From the NCBI GenBank assembly GCA_963575745.1, contig CAUYUJ010015686.1, positions 1 to 64,000 on the forward strand: a DNA stretch of 64,000 nucleotides, given 5' to 3'. This document shows positions 1-12,478 of the stretch, one piece after another. The notes below the pieces were generated by a model, which saw nothing but the letters and a program-made list of their open reading frames with translations, had not been told where the DNA came from and ran no database searches. The translations under genes were made by a program, and so were the position numbers. Position 1 is the first letter of the stretch. The number at the start of each line of letters is the position of its first letter. This stretch comes from Prorocentrum cordatum (lineage: Eukaryota > Sar > Dinophyceae > Prorocentrales > Prorocentraceae).

Positions 1-1198
1 TCCTGCATTAGAGTGCAGGTGCATAGGGCGGTGCTTGCAGGGTGCTTGCAGGGCCCTGGGTAGGGCCTTTACCCAGGGCACACCTTGTATATTCAATAAG
101 CCCTTGGGTAAGGATTTCTAAAATCAAAACAAAACCAGGGGCAATCATAATCAAACCAGGGGCAAACCAGGAGCTAGGAAATGCTCCGGCCGTTGAGCCG
201 AAGCACTTCCCAGCTCCTCGGTCTCGTCTCTCAGTCCGTCCTTCCTCCCACTGGTCCGTTCCCCCTTTCCTTCACCCCCGCCGTTTCTTTCTCGTCTCCT
301 CGTCCTCCGCGCCCTCCTTCCGTCACCTCCTCGCCCTTCTTTCCCCCCACTCCCCTCTGCCCTCCTCCTTCACCTCCCACGCCCTTCATGCCCCCCCCTC
401 TTCGGTTCCTGGTGATGTCGTTGGTGTGTCTCTCCCGTTCTCTCCTCCACGTCTGCCGCTCTCCCTCCCGCTGTCGGACTCCCCACCCTGCCCTCCACCA
501 CCCCCTCCCCGCGGGGGCGCGCGCCCAGCGCCTCGAACTTGACCCCGTCGGCGGCGGGGCGGGCGGCCCGCGGCGACGACGGGGGCGGGGGACGACGACG
601 ACGACGAGGACCACGACGCCGTCCTCCTCCTCTTCTCCTCTTCCTCCTCCTCCTCCTCCTCCTCCTCCTCCTCCTGTTCCTCCTCCTCCTCCTCCTCCCG
701 TGGACTCCGACGGCGACGGCGCCGAGGGCGACCCTATTTCAACATAGGGCGATGGTGACTACGATGAGGGTGGCGCTGATGCTACCCTCATCGCAGTCAC
801 CATCACCTTCATCTCAGTGGGCATGGTTACGACTATGATGATAACACTCTCTGACTCGACCCGCTTGTTTAATGTTGTTTGCATTTGTACTCGAGTGAGG
901 CACCTCGTTTTTTAGATGTGATCCAACGCAGCACTCATCGATCCCTGCGCGAGTGCTGCACCCGTCGCCGGGCAAACCCGACTCGTTGGCATGGATGGCC
1001 ATGCCTTTCCGATAATCTTCAAACTCAAGGCCGAACCTCCTCCCTCCTTCATCCCACACCCGTACTCCTTCAGTTGCCTCGTTCCTCGTTCATCGCAGAC
1101 TTGGTGGGGGGGGGGGGGGCCAGCCAGGCTCTGACAGGCTGCGTGCACTGAAGCTGTGCTCTGACTCTGGCGACGGGGGGGGGGCATGCATCTACTTC
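1..1198. other. Low-complexity DNA, no gene recognised
   Basis: Pyrimidine-rich sequence rises to a TCC/CCT trinucleotide run at about 615-705, followed by imperfect GATGGTGACTACGATGAGG-type inverted sequence at about 750-805 and short G runs near 1105-1180. Open frames here are proline or arginine rich and look like by-products of composition. I see no convincing coding exon. Confidence 0.5.
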
Positions 1199-2510
1199 TT
1201 AATGGCCTTCTTCTTGAGAAGGCCGCCCCCCCCCCGCGCCGCCTGCGCCTGCCGACGAGGAGGCGCTTGAAATCGAAACGGCGGGCACAGCAGTTGACTC
1301 GAGCTCTGACCCCTCGAGGGCCATTGGAACACGTGTCTGCAGGCTGGCAGGCAGGTCCTTGAGCTTCGCGCCATAGCGCTTGGACACTGCCTCCACACAC
1401 AATTCTAAAGATTTCTGGCGGGAAGCCTTCGGGGCGGCACAAATGCAATTGGCTAAAAGAAGGGACGACACCGTGACCGCCAGGCTGACATTGATCTCGG
1501 TGGACACCGCGTGGATATCGATCAACTCTGAGAGCTCAGCCGCGGCCTCATCGTTCAACCACTTCACCTTGGACCTGTTGGCGCGAAGGTACTCCACAAC
1601 ACGCTCAGTGGCCGGGGCCGCGGCCAAGTGCTTCTCGAAGAGCCGCATCAGGTTCTCGTGCTCTGTATTTTGACCAGCGTCGTAGATGAAGGACAGCTTC
1701 CCTTTGAAGTCCCACTTGTCAAGGGACTCCATCAATATATCTCTGTACGTAGAAGTGAAATCCATAGCCTCTGTCAGCACAGACGTCTTCTTCATGACGG
1801 CGAAGTTGATGGCCCATAGCTTCTTCACCTCGTCCTCGCACTTGTCCGAAATCATCGCGTTTGCAAAATCAAATGTCACTAGCTGCGTCGAGACAGGCCA
1901 TCATCGCATGAGGCCGCAACTTCCGACGCGGCCGTTGCACGCACCTCTCGAGACCCTTGAGGCCCTGCCGCGAAAAAAGCGAAAGCATCGCCACCTCCTT
2001 GGGATGCGACCTCGAACTCCTTCAACGTAGGCGAAGTTCTCGCTGCATGGGCCGAATCACAACAAAAATGAAGACGCACGATTGAAATTTCAACTGGACA
2101 ATAATTCACACTCGCGCCCAGTATTTGTCGAAGCCACGGCAGTAGCTCTCCTCGCACTCAGTGTCAGGTCGCACTCTGCATCCTTCTTGTGCAATTCTGC
2201 CCAGTCCCTCAGGCCAGCAGCGATGTCGCCAGTGACGGGATACTTCGTGAAGCTCTCCAGCGCAATTTGGACGAGCTTGAGCTTGGCCACGGGGTTCCGA
2301 AGGGTGACAGACGTCGGCGCGAGTATTTTGAGCAACGTGCAGCAGCGAGTGAACCACACCAGATCCTCGGCATCTTCGTCCGAAGCCCCATTGTGAAGGA
2401 CCCTGGAGACGATTCCCTCAGTGATCTGGGTAACAAAATGAGCACGCGCATCAGTTCGACTGGGGGTTGATTGGACTTGTTCGGACGGGGGCTGGCGGGA
2501 ACGAAAGGGG
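1199..2510 (-). CDS. Gene A: multi-exon hypothetical protein, C-terminal part
   Basis: Three stretches with ordinary, mixed amino-acid composition lie in order on the minus strand. They are about 2505-2115 (includes FVTQITEGIVSRVLHNGASD and ALESFTKYPVTGDIAAGLRD), about 2030-1882 (LKEFEVASQGG...DAFAFFAAG) and about 1877-1199 (FANAMISDKCEDEVKKLW ... ending PSQEEGH and a stop). They are in different frames, so introns of roughly 80 bp or less, or frameshifts, separate them. The last exon is helical and charged, with a Ser/Ala/Gly-rich tail. No known domain was recognised, and the 5' end was not found. It resembles gene B in style (helical, minus strand, introns), but I see no clear shared sequence. 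It could be the 3' half of a longer gene. Confidence 0.5.
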
Positions 2511-3200
2511 GAAGACGGCAGCCTATTCCAATTTTCGTGAATCGCTGTGCACTAACAACTGAACGCAAATCATATAGCACAAACCGTTTTGAGTGCCAAG
2601 CTTAATCAGAGAACTGCAACGTGGAACCGATCAGACTCTGCTGGGGAGGAGAGGCAGTCCGGCGCACACCAGAGAAGCCGGGTGGGCCAGTCTCAGCGGA
2701 AGGAACGAATCCTTGGCGAAGGGCATGGCATGGGGACACACCCGTTTCCAATTTCGTAAAGTTTTTCAGCCACAGGGGCGTTGCACGTGGGTCCGTTTGG
2801 GCTCCCCAGACAAACGCGGCGGCAACGCCATTCTGACAATCAAGACCCTACCATACATGGCGCCCGTGCGCGCGATCGCGGGCAGACCCTCTAAACCTAC
2901 AGTGGGTCACCCGCGGTCCTCCTGGACCGCCAACGGCCCAGCATAATTTATAACGAAAACATTTGAGCATATGAAGGGCCCACGGGCCACCTGGCCCCCG
3001 AGCCCCGAGCATAGTGGGCCCACCTGACCGACAAAGGGATCTCCTTCCTTCCTGAACATACAAGGGGCCTTCCTGAACCTTCAACGGGGCCCTCCTCGTC
3101 CGCCAAGACTCCTAAACATACGCAGGGTCTTGCTATAACGACAGTGGTTTTCCCTTTTTCCTCCCTCATTCCTCTTGAAGATATCGGAGTTCTGAACTGT
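2511..3200. other. Intergenic DNA, nothing recognised
   Basis: Mixed-composition DNA upstream of gene A. Short repeated phrases such as GGGCCCACC and CTGAACATACAAGGGG hint at decayed repeats, but no unit could be defined and no protein-like exon stands out. Confidence 0.4.
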
Positions 3201-3204
3201 GCCC

Positions 3205-3640
3205 CATTAGATCCCCGCTGTGATCGGTGACCGATGATGTCCCTGCTGCGACGGGTGGCCGACCAGGCCCCACCGTGCCGCGCGGCCGATTAAGCGCCCG
3301 CCGTGGTGCGTGACCGACGAAGGTCGGCCATGATCGGTCTAGGTGCCCACCATGACGGGCGACCGATGTGGTCAATTCCGTTACCGGTGACATATGAGGT
3401 CCCCGCTACAGGCGGCGACCGATCAGGTCCCCGCTGCAACGGTGATTTACGTGGTCCCCGCAATGACGGGTGACCGACTGCGACCCCGCTATGGCGGGTG
3501 ATCGAGGAGGCTCACGCCGTGATGGGTGACCGATTATGTCCTGGTCTTCGCCATGACGGGTGACCGATTAAGTCCCCATGACGATGGGTGCGCGACTAGG
3601 TGCCGCTATGACGGGTGACCGAATATGTCGCCGTCTTGCA
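3205..3640. repeat. Degenerate ~35 bp minisatellite
   Basis: The phrase ATGACGGGTGACCGAT followed by TAAGTCCCCG or similar recurs about every 33-37 bp, some twelve times, with point changes and small indels. It directly abuts the left side of the CG-core satellite. There is no coding potential beyond by-chance frames. Confidence 0.8.
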
Positions 3641-3689
3641 GAGCATTCATATGTACGCGTCGGACGTTAAACTTGGGAGCCGAATCGGT

Positions 3690-6600
3690 CACCACCTCGG
3701 GCCCACATCAGTTTGCATGCCAACGTGGCGACTTCCCCTTGCAGTCGCATGTAGAAACAAGCGTGCGCGCGTCGGCCTCTTGCGGGCTGCGCCAAGACAT
3801 GGACGCGTGAAACACGACATGTTAAGCTGGAAATCCAGTCGCGCGCCGCTGAAGGACCACTTCAGTTTCCATGCCAACGCGACAGCATGGCGGCTGCCCT
3901 GTTGCGGACACCGCAGACACCACCACTTGCGAGAGCGCGCGTGCGCGCTGGCGCATTGCACGCTACACCAATGCCAGGACACGTCAACCACGCATGTTCC
4001 GTTGGAAATCAAATTGGTTACCGCTAGGCGTTAATTTCATTGCCAAGGCAAGCGTGGCGACTGTCTTACTGCGCACATCACAGAACCACCGCGTGCGAAA
4101 GCGCGCGCACGTTTGTCGGCTGCACAAACAGATGGACGCGTAAAACAAACAACCGCATGTTCAGTTGGAGAGCACATACGCCACCGCTAAGGGCCCATGT
4201 CGGGTTGAAGGAACACCATTACAAGTGTCTTATTGCGGGTATGCGGGAACCACCATGCGCAGGCGCGCGCCAATGCTATGTACGCTGCGCCAGTAGACGG
4301 GCACGTCGAACCGCATGCCAAGTTGGAACTCCAACCGGTCACCGCTAGGGGCCCACTTCAGTCCCCAGGGCGACGTGGCGACTTTCCGATTGCGGGCAAT
4401 ACGAACCCACAGCGCGCGAGAGCGCGCGCGCGCGTCGGCGCGTTGCCGTTGAACGCTGCGCGAGTCGACCTCCGCGTAACACAACGCATGTTAAGTTGGA
4501 GATCGAATCGGGCACCGCTGAGGGCTCACTTCAATTTCCAAACCAACGTAGCGATTGTCCCATTGCGGAGGATACAGGGGCGACCAAGCACAAGAGCGCG
4601 CGCGCGCGGGCGCCGGCGCGCTGCGCGCTGCACCAGCAGACGGACGCGTAAACCACGCATGCTAAATTGGAAATCCAGTCGGTCACTGCCAAGGCTTCGC
4701 TTCTGTCTCCAGGCGAACGCGGCGATGGTTCACATGCGGCCAAAACGCACCACCACGCCAGAACGCGAGCGCGCGCGCCAGTGCGTTGCTCGCAACACCA
4801 ATAGACGGAATGTTTACTGTGGTGTGAACCAGTTCAAGTCGTGTACCGCTCAAAGGGGCCACATCACCTCCCAGACCAAAGCGGCGACTTTTCCATTGCG
4901 GACGATACAGGCGCCACCGCGCGAGAGGGCGCGAGCTCGCGTCGGCGGGCTGCGCGCTGCACGAACAGACGGGGGCGCACTACAAGCAGTGGGCTGGAGC
5001 GGGAAATCCAAACCCAAGTGGCCACCCCGAACAGTTAGTCTTTATCTAGTCCCAACGACAGCGCGGCGACGGCCCGACTGCGGGCAACGCAGCGCAGGAT
5101 GCGCAGCTCGCGAGGGCGCGCGCGCGCTCGTCGGCGCGTCGCGCGCTAGACCCTTCAACGGACACGGGAATGCACCGTGCCAGCCTGGAAATCAATGCGG
5201 CCACCGCTAAGGGTCCCCCAGTTGCCAGGCCGACATGGCGACTGCCACCTTGCGGACAAGGCAAGAACCCCCATGCGCGAGAACGCGCGCGCGCGTCGGA
5301 CCGCTGTGAGGCTGTGCGCTCCCCCCATAGACGGGCACGTAAAAACCGCATGTTCGCTTGGAGCTCGAAGTTGCCACCGCTGTGGGTTCACTTCAGGCCC
5401 CAAGCAGACGTGGCGACTGTTCGATTGCGGGCAATGCAAGTACCGCCGCCTGCGGGCGCGCGCGCGCGCGTCACGTCTCAACGCGTTTCGCGCTGCGCCG
5501 ATCCCGCGGCGCGCGCAACACCGCATGTTAAGTGTGAAATCGAATCGGCCACCGCCAGGGGGGGCTTCAGTTTCCACGGCAGCATGGCGTCTTGCTTGTT
5601 GTTGACATTGCAGAGACCACTCGCGAGCGCGCGCGTCGGTGCTTTGTAGGAAGCACCACCGGCGGACATGCGAACAAAAACGCCTGTCCTAGTGGAACCC
5701 AATCGGCCACCGCCAAGGGCGCACTTCAACTCCGAAGCCAACGTGGCGACTGCCCTACAGCTGGCAACGCAGCCGCCACCGCGCGCGAGAGCGCGCGCGC
5801 GCGACGCGCGCATCGACGCGCCGCACGCTTGACACGCAGACGGACGCGCAATACCGCAAGTTGGGTTGGAAATGCAAGAAGCCACCGACAAGAGTCCACT
5901 GCAGTTCCCATGCCAGCATGGCGGCCGTCCGATTGCGAGCACTATTGGGGCCACCGCGCGCGAGAGCTTGCGCGCGTCGGCGCGTTGTGCGCTGCGCCAA
6001 TAGGCCGACACGTGAAACAACCCATGTGAAGTTGGAAACCTGGCCGAGAAGATTTTCTTCAGGCCATCATGGCGGCAACCTTATTGCTGTCAAAGCCACC
6101 ACGCGCGCGAGAGAACGCGCGGCGCGTTGCACGCCGCACCAATAGGCGGCCACGTAAAAACCGCATGTCCAGTTGGATATCCAATCGGTCACTGCTGAAG
6201 GTCCACGCTAGTTTCCAGGCCAATATGGCTACTGTCCCACTGCGGCAACACAAAATCATCAGCGTGCGAGATCGCGCATTGTTCACAAAAAAACAGACTT
6301 GTAAAAAAGTACATGCTGGGTTAGAAATCAAATCTGTCACCGCCAAGGGTTCGCTTCCGTTCCCAAGCCAAAGCGACGATGTGCTATGTTCGGCAATGGG
6401 CATCACATCAACCACCACGCGCGAGAGCGCGCGCGCGTCGGCGGCGCGTCCTGCGCATCACCATTAGGTGGTCACGACAAACCGTATGTTAACTTAAACA
6501 TCCAATATGTCACCGCTAAGGTGCCACTTCAGTTTCCAGGCCAACATGGCGATTGCTCCATTGTGGACTGTGGACAATGAGGAAATTACATCTCGCGCGC

Positions 6601-7510
6601 GAGCGTCGGCGCGTTGCTCGCAACACCATTAAGGGGGTCACGTAAAAAAAGCATGCCGGGTTGAAAATCGCATCTGTCACCGCCAAGGGTTCACTTCAAT
6701 TTCTAGGCCAACATAGCGAATGTTCTATTGTGGACAATACAGAAATCGTACGCGCGCGATTTTTACATTGTCCACACTAGAAAAATCGCACACGCCGTGT
6801 AATCAGCACCAACAGGGAGACACGCGAAACTACATGCATGTTACTTTGGAATTCCGATCGGTCGGTCGGCGCCAAGGGTTCAGTTCAGTGTCCAGTCCCC
6901 AGGTCAGCGTGACATATGCCCTCTATTGCGGGCAAGGCGGGAGCACCGCTCGCGCGCGCGCGCTGGCGCCCTTGCCATTCTGCAAAGGCACGAACACGTG
7001 GAAAACACACGAGGTGTTGGACATGAAATCGGTCACCGCTGAGGGCCCACTTCAGTTTCCAGGTCAACATGGCGACTGCCCTATTGCTGACAGGCACCGC
7101 CACTCCCGAGAGCCCGCGCGCGCGTCGGCCCGTTGTGTGCCGCGCCAACATGCGGACGCGTAGGCGTAGACGCCGCGAGTTCAGTTTGAGTTCCAACCGG
7201 CCACCGCTGATGTCGCACGTTCGTGTCCAGGCCAACATTGCGACCGTCCGATTGCGGGCAAGATTGGGGCCAGAGCGCGCGAGACCGCGCGCGCGCATCG
7301 GCGCGCTGTGCAAATAGACGGACACGTGCAGCACGCATGTCCGTTTAGAAGTTGGAAACCGAATCAGTCGCCGCCAAGGGTTCAGTTCGGCCCCCAGGCC
7401 AACATTGCGATTGTCTTAGTGCGGGCAATGCAGAAACCGCAACGCGCGAGAGCACGCGAGTCGGCACGTTGTGCGTTGCACCAGTGGGCTGGCGCATAAA
7501 AGCGCATGGT
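3690..7510. repeat. Satellite array 1, ~165 bp monomer with alternating CG core
   Basis: About 23 diverged monomers. Each runs roughly: CGCATGTTAAGTTGGAAATC, then CGGTCACCGCTAAGGGCCCA, then CTTCAGTTTCCAGGCCAAC, a CATGGCGA segment, and a core of GCGCGAGAGCGCGCGCGC flanked by ACCACGC and TCGGCGCGTTG. Spacing of the CGCATGTTAA phrase is about 165-172 bp. Copies are more diverged than in the second array. A monomer subtype with GTTCACAAAAAAACAGACTTG at about 6280 is followed by a subtype ending ATTAGGTGGTCACGAC, the same order as in array 2. Long open frames across the array (for example 4233-5210 on the plus strand) are satellite artefacts. Confidence 0.9.
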
Positions 7511-7890
7511 GGGCCTCACCGCGGCTGGCGTTTTTTTTGCGGGGCATGCAACAACGCCCATCCATTGTCTATTCCATCCCCCGATAGCGCTATGTACGGT
7601 GGCACCTTAGCCACCGAGCCGATATGGCTACTTCCCTAGGTTGGACAGAACGGAACTACTAAAACCTCCGCCGCGGCTGGCCGATGGCACGCGCCGGCGG
7701 CCACCTGCAACGACCACCGCCACCGAACCCCAAGACCCCAAGGTTCCCTCGAGCTTAGAACACCCATGGGTCATCCCACTGGCGCTCCGCAGGGTCAAAT
7801 TAACCCCTTTCCAACACTTAGTGCAACAAACACGTGATTTTGCCGTTTCGCTTCTGTCGGGCGTTGAAAATCGGTTCTAAGGTGTCTAGG
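7511..7890. other. Spacer between satellite and gene B region
   Basis: Mixed DNA with ACCGCGGCTGGC phrases shared with the edge of array 2 near 19110. No gene was recognised. Confidence 0.35.
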
Positions 7891-8190
7891 GGGGGGCCCG
7901 CGACAGGACCAAGACAGCCCCAAGATCCAAGACGGCCCCAAGCCCCAAGAGCGCCCCCGAGCGCACATGGTCTACCAACAGGGCCCCAAGAGGCGGCCTA
8001 GGGGGATTTAGAATCTAGAGGGCGACGCTGGTAAGGCCCCCATTCATAAATCGATATCCTCAAATCGGCCCCTGCATTGAATTGTGCCCGAGGTTTCGGC
8101 CCACACGTGCCTCCTGAGTGCCCCAGCTAGCTTGGACATTGCTCAGCTCCAAGATGGCTCCAAACCCGCTTTAAGATGGCCCCGAGAGCC
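7890..8190. repeat. CCAAGACGGCC-type dispersed repeat, copy 1
   Basis: Short phrases of the form CCAAGACAGCCCCAAGATCC and GACGGCCCCAAG repeat irregularly every 10-25 bp. This is the first of at least seven blocks of this family in the window. The block ends in a run of C at about 8190-8204. Confidence 0.6.
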
Positions 8191-8536
8191 CCCCCCCCCC
8201 CCCCACCCCCATTCCCCACCATAGGCCCCGACTGCTAAAGAGAGCAACGGGCCCGCGGAGGCCTCCCCCTCAGGAGACTCTGGAGATTCAGGGGCACCCT
8301 TCAAGCTAAAGCAAGCTCGCACGATCGTGGAACCAATGACCCCTGCCATAAGACAGGTTGTAGTCCGCACAGCCCTTCGAAAACGCTCACGGACAGCACT
8401 TGAGCGCAAAGGCCCTTGAAAACCCAGTTGCACAAACAGGCGCACGCGATTGCGATTAACGGCAACGCAACTTGCAGTGACATGTGGATGCGTGTCTGTG
8501 GCCATGCAGTACAGACGTATATCATAAGAGACCCCA

Positions 8537-8685
8537 TCATCGAAATATCACCGAGCTCAAAGTTAAGCAGACCACGGCCGCGCCCGAACCAAGGGCAGGC
8601 TTGTAGACGTCGGCGTTGGCCACAATGAAGAGGATCAGGTCCTTGGCGGCCGCCTGGTAAGAAAAAAAAAAAAAAAAACAAAAAG

Positions 8686-8743
<58 letters not shown>

Positions 8744-8807
8744 AAAAAAAAAAAAAATAAAAGAAACTAAAAAAGTAAAAAGAAATGAAAAAAAAAAAAA
8801 AAGAAAG

Positions 8808-8857
<50 letters not shown>

Positions 8858-11517
8858 AAGGAGAAAGCCGCGGTGGACCTCCACCTCGAAGTCGGAAGCG
8901 TCACCGTAGATACACAAGGAAGCAAGTCTGTCGACCACGCCAGTGTGCTCAGTGACGTCGACTATCATGCTGAAGGCGTCCACCCGCGGATCCGTAGCCT
9001 CAGCCGCCTCAGCCTCCCCCATCGGAAGGCTTGGCTGCGGCATGGCCCTTGCGCAACGACATGACCTTCTCCTGGAAGGCCGAGTTGGCGCTATCGATCT
9101 CGTTCGCGATTGCAGTGGGGCCCGTGCTAGGAAACATCTCAGCCAACTTGTCCCATGCGAGCTTGATGGCGTTCGAGTTGCATGGGCCCTTGAGGCCTGC
9201 AGCCGTGGCGAGCTTGCGAAGGCGTGGCGAAGCCATCTTGATCGCAGCCATCATCTTCTTCGCAGTGGTGCGAAGCTCTCCTGACACGACCCCCCCTGCA
9301 CGAACGGTCTTGAGGACGTCGCCCGCGACGATCATCATCGAGAGGTCGATGTAAGCCTGCTTGAACAAACCGTTCTTGATCTGCACCTCGCACTTCGTCT
9401 CCCCGCGCTCGTACGTAATCGTTTCGGCATCGTCGAACACGAAGGGCGCAAAGTGCTGCAAGGCCGACCGCACCTCCTCGATCATGGCCACGCAGTTGTC
9501 CTCATGTTCCGCGTCGAGGCAGATCCGCTCCACCATGTCCACCACGATGCTGTTCTGCGTGCGGGTGAGCAGCGCGATGACCGTCTCGGCCGTGGGATTG
9601 CTGTCGGTGCACCCCGAGGATAGAAAGGCCATCCCCAAGCACATGCGTGAGAGCGGGAACCAGCCAGGGGGCTGAGCATCTGTGTCGGGGACGATGTCGA
9701 TTGGGCACTCGGCGAGCTTCAATATGAGTGAGGGGTCAATGGGCGCCAATTGGAACGATGTCTGTTGGATAATCTGCACGAGGAGGGGACATTTCAAAGA
9801 TAGCACCGTCTTCCGATCATCATCCGAGAACACCTGGTTGACAAACTCAGCGGGGGCCTGCTTCAGCTCATCAAATATACGTTTACGATCCTGCATCTCG
9901 CGCGCCAGGATGGTGACCTCCTCAGACAGCTTCAGGCAGGCCTCATCACTAGGGAACTTGGTGAGCTCGCGAGCCGACTTGACGAGAGCAGTGGTGGCGG
10001 CCTCGTGAGTTCGATTCCCAGGGCGGTTGTTCCACTGCTGCTCCGCATCATGGACGTCCATCGCCTTGGCCCGCCTGAGCAAGGCCCTGCCCACGGCAGC
10101 GTCTTTGGGACTACACTTCTTGCTGGAATTGCCCTTCGAGGCCACAGAAATCCCCACCAATTGCGTTAACCCGAGCGCCAAAACGGCGCCCGGCCGCGAT
10201 TGTGTTGGGGGTTTCTTTAACGCGGGGGTCAATAGCGTTTTCATCACTCTGGCCACGCCGGCAACCAAGAGACGAAGATACAAGCAACGCGTACAAAAAA
10301 CACGAAATGCCCAGCCATAAACTTGACAATAAAAAAAAAGGGAGGGGGAGAGAAGGAGAGAGGGGGAAAGAATAAAGGGGAGGAGGGAATAGAAGAGGAG
10401 AAGAGGAGGGGAGAGTAAGGGGGAGAACTACGCTTGGGGAGAGATTTCTGTGCCCTACACGCACCCCAGCCACAGAGCCGCCAGTATCGTCCGCGCGGTC
10501 GTCGTCGCCGTCGCGGGCCACGCTGAGCTCCACGGCGCTGCCACGAGAGTCGCGAGACTTGGCGTCGCACGGCAACGCAAACATTCCTGGCCCAGAGGAA
10601 GAAGGAGACTGCATCGACGTGGCCCGCTGCGGTGGCTCGGACTCTGCTGCGTCGGCGTCGGACTCGGCGACGTCCTCCATGTTGGCCACGTCCTTGTCAT
10701 CCACGTCGTGGCTCCGAGCTCGCAGCGCAGAAGGGGCCTTGCTAGTCAGTCGCCTGACCTTCCTCTGCTGCTTGTAGGCCTCATCAGCAAGGTCTTCATC
10801 AGCATGCTCCTCCACTCTCTTGTTGGTTGCACCGCTCTTGACTCCGCGCCGAAACCTGTAATCTGCAAGCTGAGGGTTCGGATCATTGACCATCCACACG
10901 CCCATGGCGCGAAACCTGGTGTTCCTGGAGATCTCTGCAGCGGGGTACTTATGGCGAATCTTCTCGATGACCTCATCTTCCACATCGGAGCGAGCATAGG
11001 GCACCTTGTAGATCTTGCAGAAGGCCGAGAGCTTGTAGAAGCCGCCCTCCTCGAATGAGTCCACGTAGCTCTTCTCGACGGATGAGGTCCGGCCTTTGAG
11101 TGTCTTCTTCTCCTCGTGTTTGAACTCCCCTTCTTTCCTGGCGCGATCGCGCCGAAGGAGGCCGAATCGAGTGCCTAAGGTTGGGTTACTTTTCTTCTCG
11201 TCCACCTACTCCTGGAGTGCGCAGTCGAAGAATCGTCGTTTGGTGTCCCAGCAGTGGTGGCACTCTCTGCCTGATAGCCTGAGCCGGCCAGCCACGGAGC
11301 TCCGATCATTCTTCACCCACTTGACCAAAGCGATGCCATCGCCGTCGCGATCGATGTCACGGCTGGTCTGCCCACAGAGACAGCATTCTGCAGGATCAGC
11401 TTCTGCGGTCTCTTCCAGGATAGTTTTCGGCTTCTTCCGGGTCTGAAGCTGAGTGGCCGTCTTCTTGGCGCGCAGGCCGCCCGCGCACGACTTGGGAACC
11501 ACGACTGTCTTGCCCAT
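8537..11517 (-). CDS. Gene B: intron-containing hypothetical protein with N-terminal Cys-rich zinc-binding-like motif
   Basis: The first ATG with good context is at 11517 (MGKTVVVPKSCAGGL). The first segment (to 11206) contains CCLCG, later a conserved-looking W, then GRECHHCW, a CxxC...CxxC pattern that looks metal-binding. A second segment (about 11205-10480) is charged and acidic (KYPAAEISRNTRFRAMGVWM, then Asp/Ser-rich). A pyrimidine-rich presumed intron covers about 10450-10255. The largest segment, 10250-9025, is helical (AKAMDVHDAEQQWNNRPGN, PGWFPLSRMCLGMAFLSSG). A frame change near 9030 joins it to ATDPRVDAFSMIVDVTEHTG, then a poly-T intron and AAAKDLILFIVANADVYKP. A weak DinoSL-like relic lies just upstream. 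Function unknown; it may belong to a dinoflagellate-specific family. Confidence 0.6.
8657..8878 (-). other. Intron of gene B made almost entirely of poly-T
   Basis: On the coding (minus) strand, coding text ends near GAGGTCCACCGC, is followed by about 200 nt of T with a few C, A or G interruptions, and resumes after CTTACCAG with GCGGCCGCCAAGG. The 3' splice site CCAG|G is clear; the 5' site is probably GTCCAC but was not fixed. The stretch contains no stop codon in the gene frame, so retention would insert a poly-Phe tract. Confidence 0.6.
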
Positions 11518-11613
11518 CGAACTGGAAACTGGAATCCGAGATACCGAAATGAATATGTTGGCCTGTAGGCTGGCCAATTTGGAAAGCTGCAGACGCAGCG
11601 CGTCGCAGCCTTC

Positions 11614-11634
11614 TCCAGGCCAAAATGGCTGCGA
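11614..11634 (-). other. Weak DinoSL-like relic upstream of gene B
   Basis: The minus strand carries an AGCCATTTTGGC core, as in the dinoflagellate spliced leader, but about seven of 21 positions differ outside it. It lies about 97 nt upstream of the ATG at 11517, where a retroposed leader would be expected. By itself the match could be chance. Confidence 0.35.
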
Positions 11635-11639
11635 ACGAA

Positions 11640-12290
11640 CATAGTATGGTATGATCGTACAATCGTGCTGTTCATAATACCAGGTCCTAGGTGCGCATGC
11701 CTATGGACGCCCAGACGGCCCAAATGTTTAGAACATGTTGTTGGCGGCCTGCGTTTTGATGCCATCGATTGGCGCATGAATGTTTTGTTTGTTTGCAAGG
11801 TTGCATTGATGCTTGGCAGCGCACGTGGGCCTCTCCTCTGGGCCCTGCACCATCAACCTTTCAATGCTAAACTTGTTCTAGGGGGCGGCTTTACTTGCCG
11901 AGTATGGAGTGCCCCAGACATCGGAAATGAACAAAGACGAAGTTGGTAAAACAACTAACTCACTAATGGCGTTATCAAGTCCTCAGGGGCCCAGGGGGAG
12001 GGCCCGCTTGACCTCTCGAGAGAAGTGAGAAGGATTCGATGGCAATGCCTGCGGCGGCCGCGCGTCTCTTGGCCATGAAGGTGGCGAGGCCACGTGCTCC
12101 GCGACTCAGTCCGTCGACTGGCTCACGCGCAATCGAGCTCAAGCGCTGAGCAGCATCAAAAATCAAACAGCGGCGCGAGCCAAGTTCAGTCCGATCTGCG
12201 GGCTGCGACGTTTTCGCATCTGCAGCTCGCGCCCCTGCCACCTAAGCTCGCACCCCGTGGCGCGGGGACCTTGCACAACCAAAAAAGCAC
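11640..12290. other. Intergenic DNA upstream of gene B
   Basis: Mixed-composition DNA without a convincing exon or tandem repeat. Short open frames on both strands have no protein-like pattern. Confidence 0.35.
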
Positions 12291-12291
12291 A

Positions 12292-12478
12292 GTTCTGAAC
12301 AGAGCTTTGTTCAGAAGATTGCATCTGAACAAACCTCTGAACAATTCCTGTTCAGAAGAATTGTTCTGAACACGTGTGTTTTTTCAAGGAAACGGCGAGT
12401 TCTGAACAAACGCGCGTTCAGAAGAGGGGGGCTGTTCAGAAGAAGATGGAGTTCTGAACAGACTTTTGTTCAGACGTT
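12292..12478. repeat. Cluster of TTCTGAACA / TGTTCAGAA inverted motifs
   Basis: About eleven copies of TTCTGAACA-like or TGTTCAGAA-like 8-9-mers lie in 187 bp, in both orientations. They pair into several potential hairpins with short loops (for example GTTCTGAACAGAGCTTTG followed by TTCAGAAG). The cluster lies between genes C and B, about 0.8 kb upstream of the gene B start. It could be a fold-back repeat remnant or a protein-binding array. Confidence 0.7.

Noticed and set aside
4233-5210. 325-residue plus-strand open frame and many overlapping frames in the satellite
   Set aside because: The frame crosses several satellite monomers and its text repeats with the monomer; other frames of the array are equally open.
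3690-7510. CRISPR-like array
   Set aside because: The whole ~165 bp unit repeats, with no short conserved repeat alternating with unique spacers, and the genome is eukaryotic.
8650-8870. Poly-A tract as the 3' tail of a plus-strand retroposon
   Set aside because: Minus-strand coding text resumes on both sides with a good acceptor AG, so an intron is the better reading; a tail origin of the tract itself stays possible and is raised in the findings.
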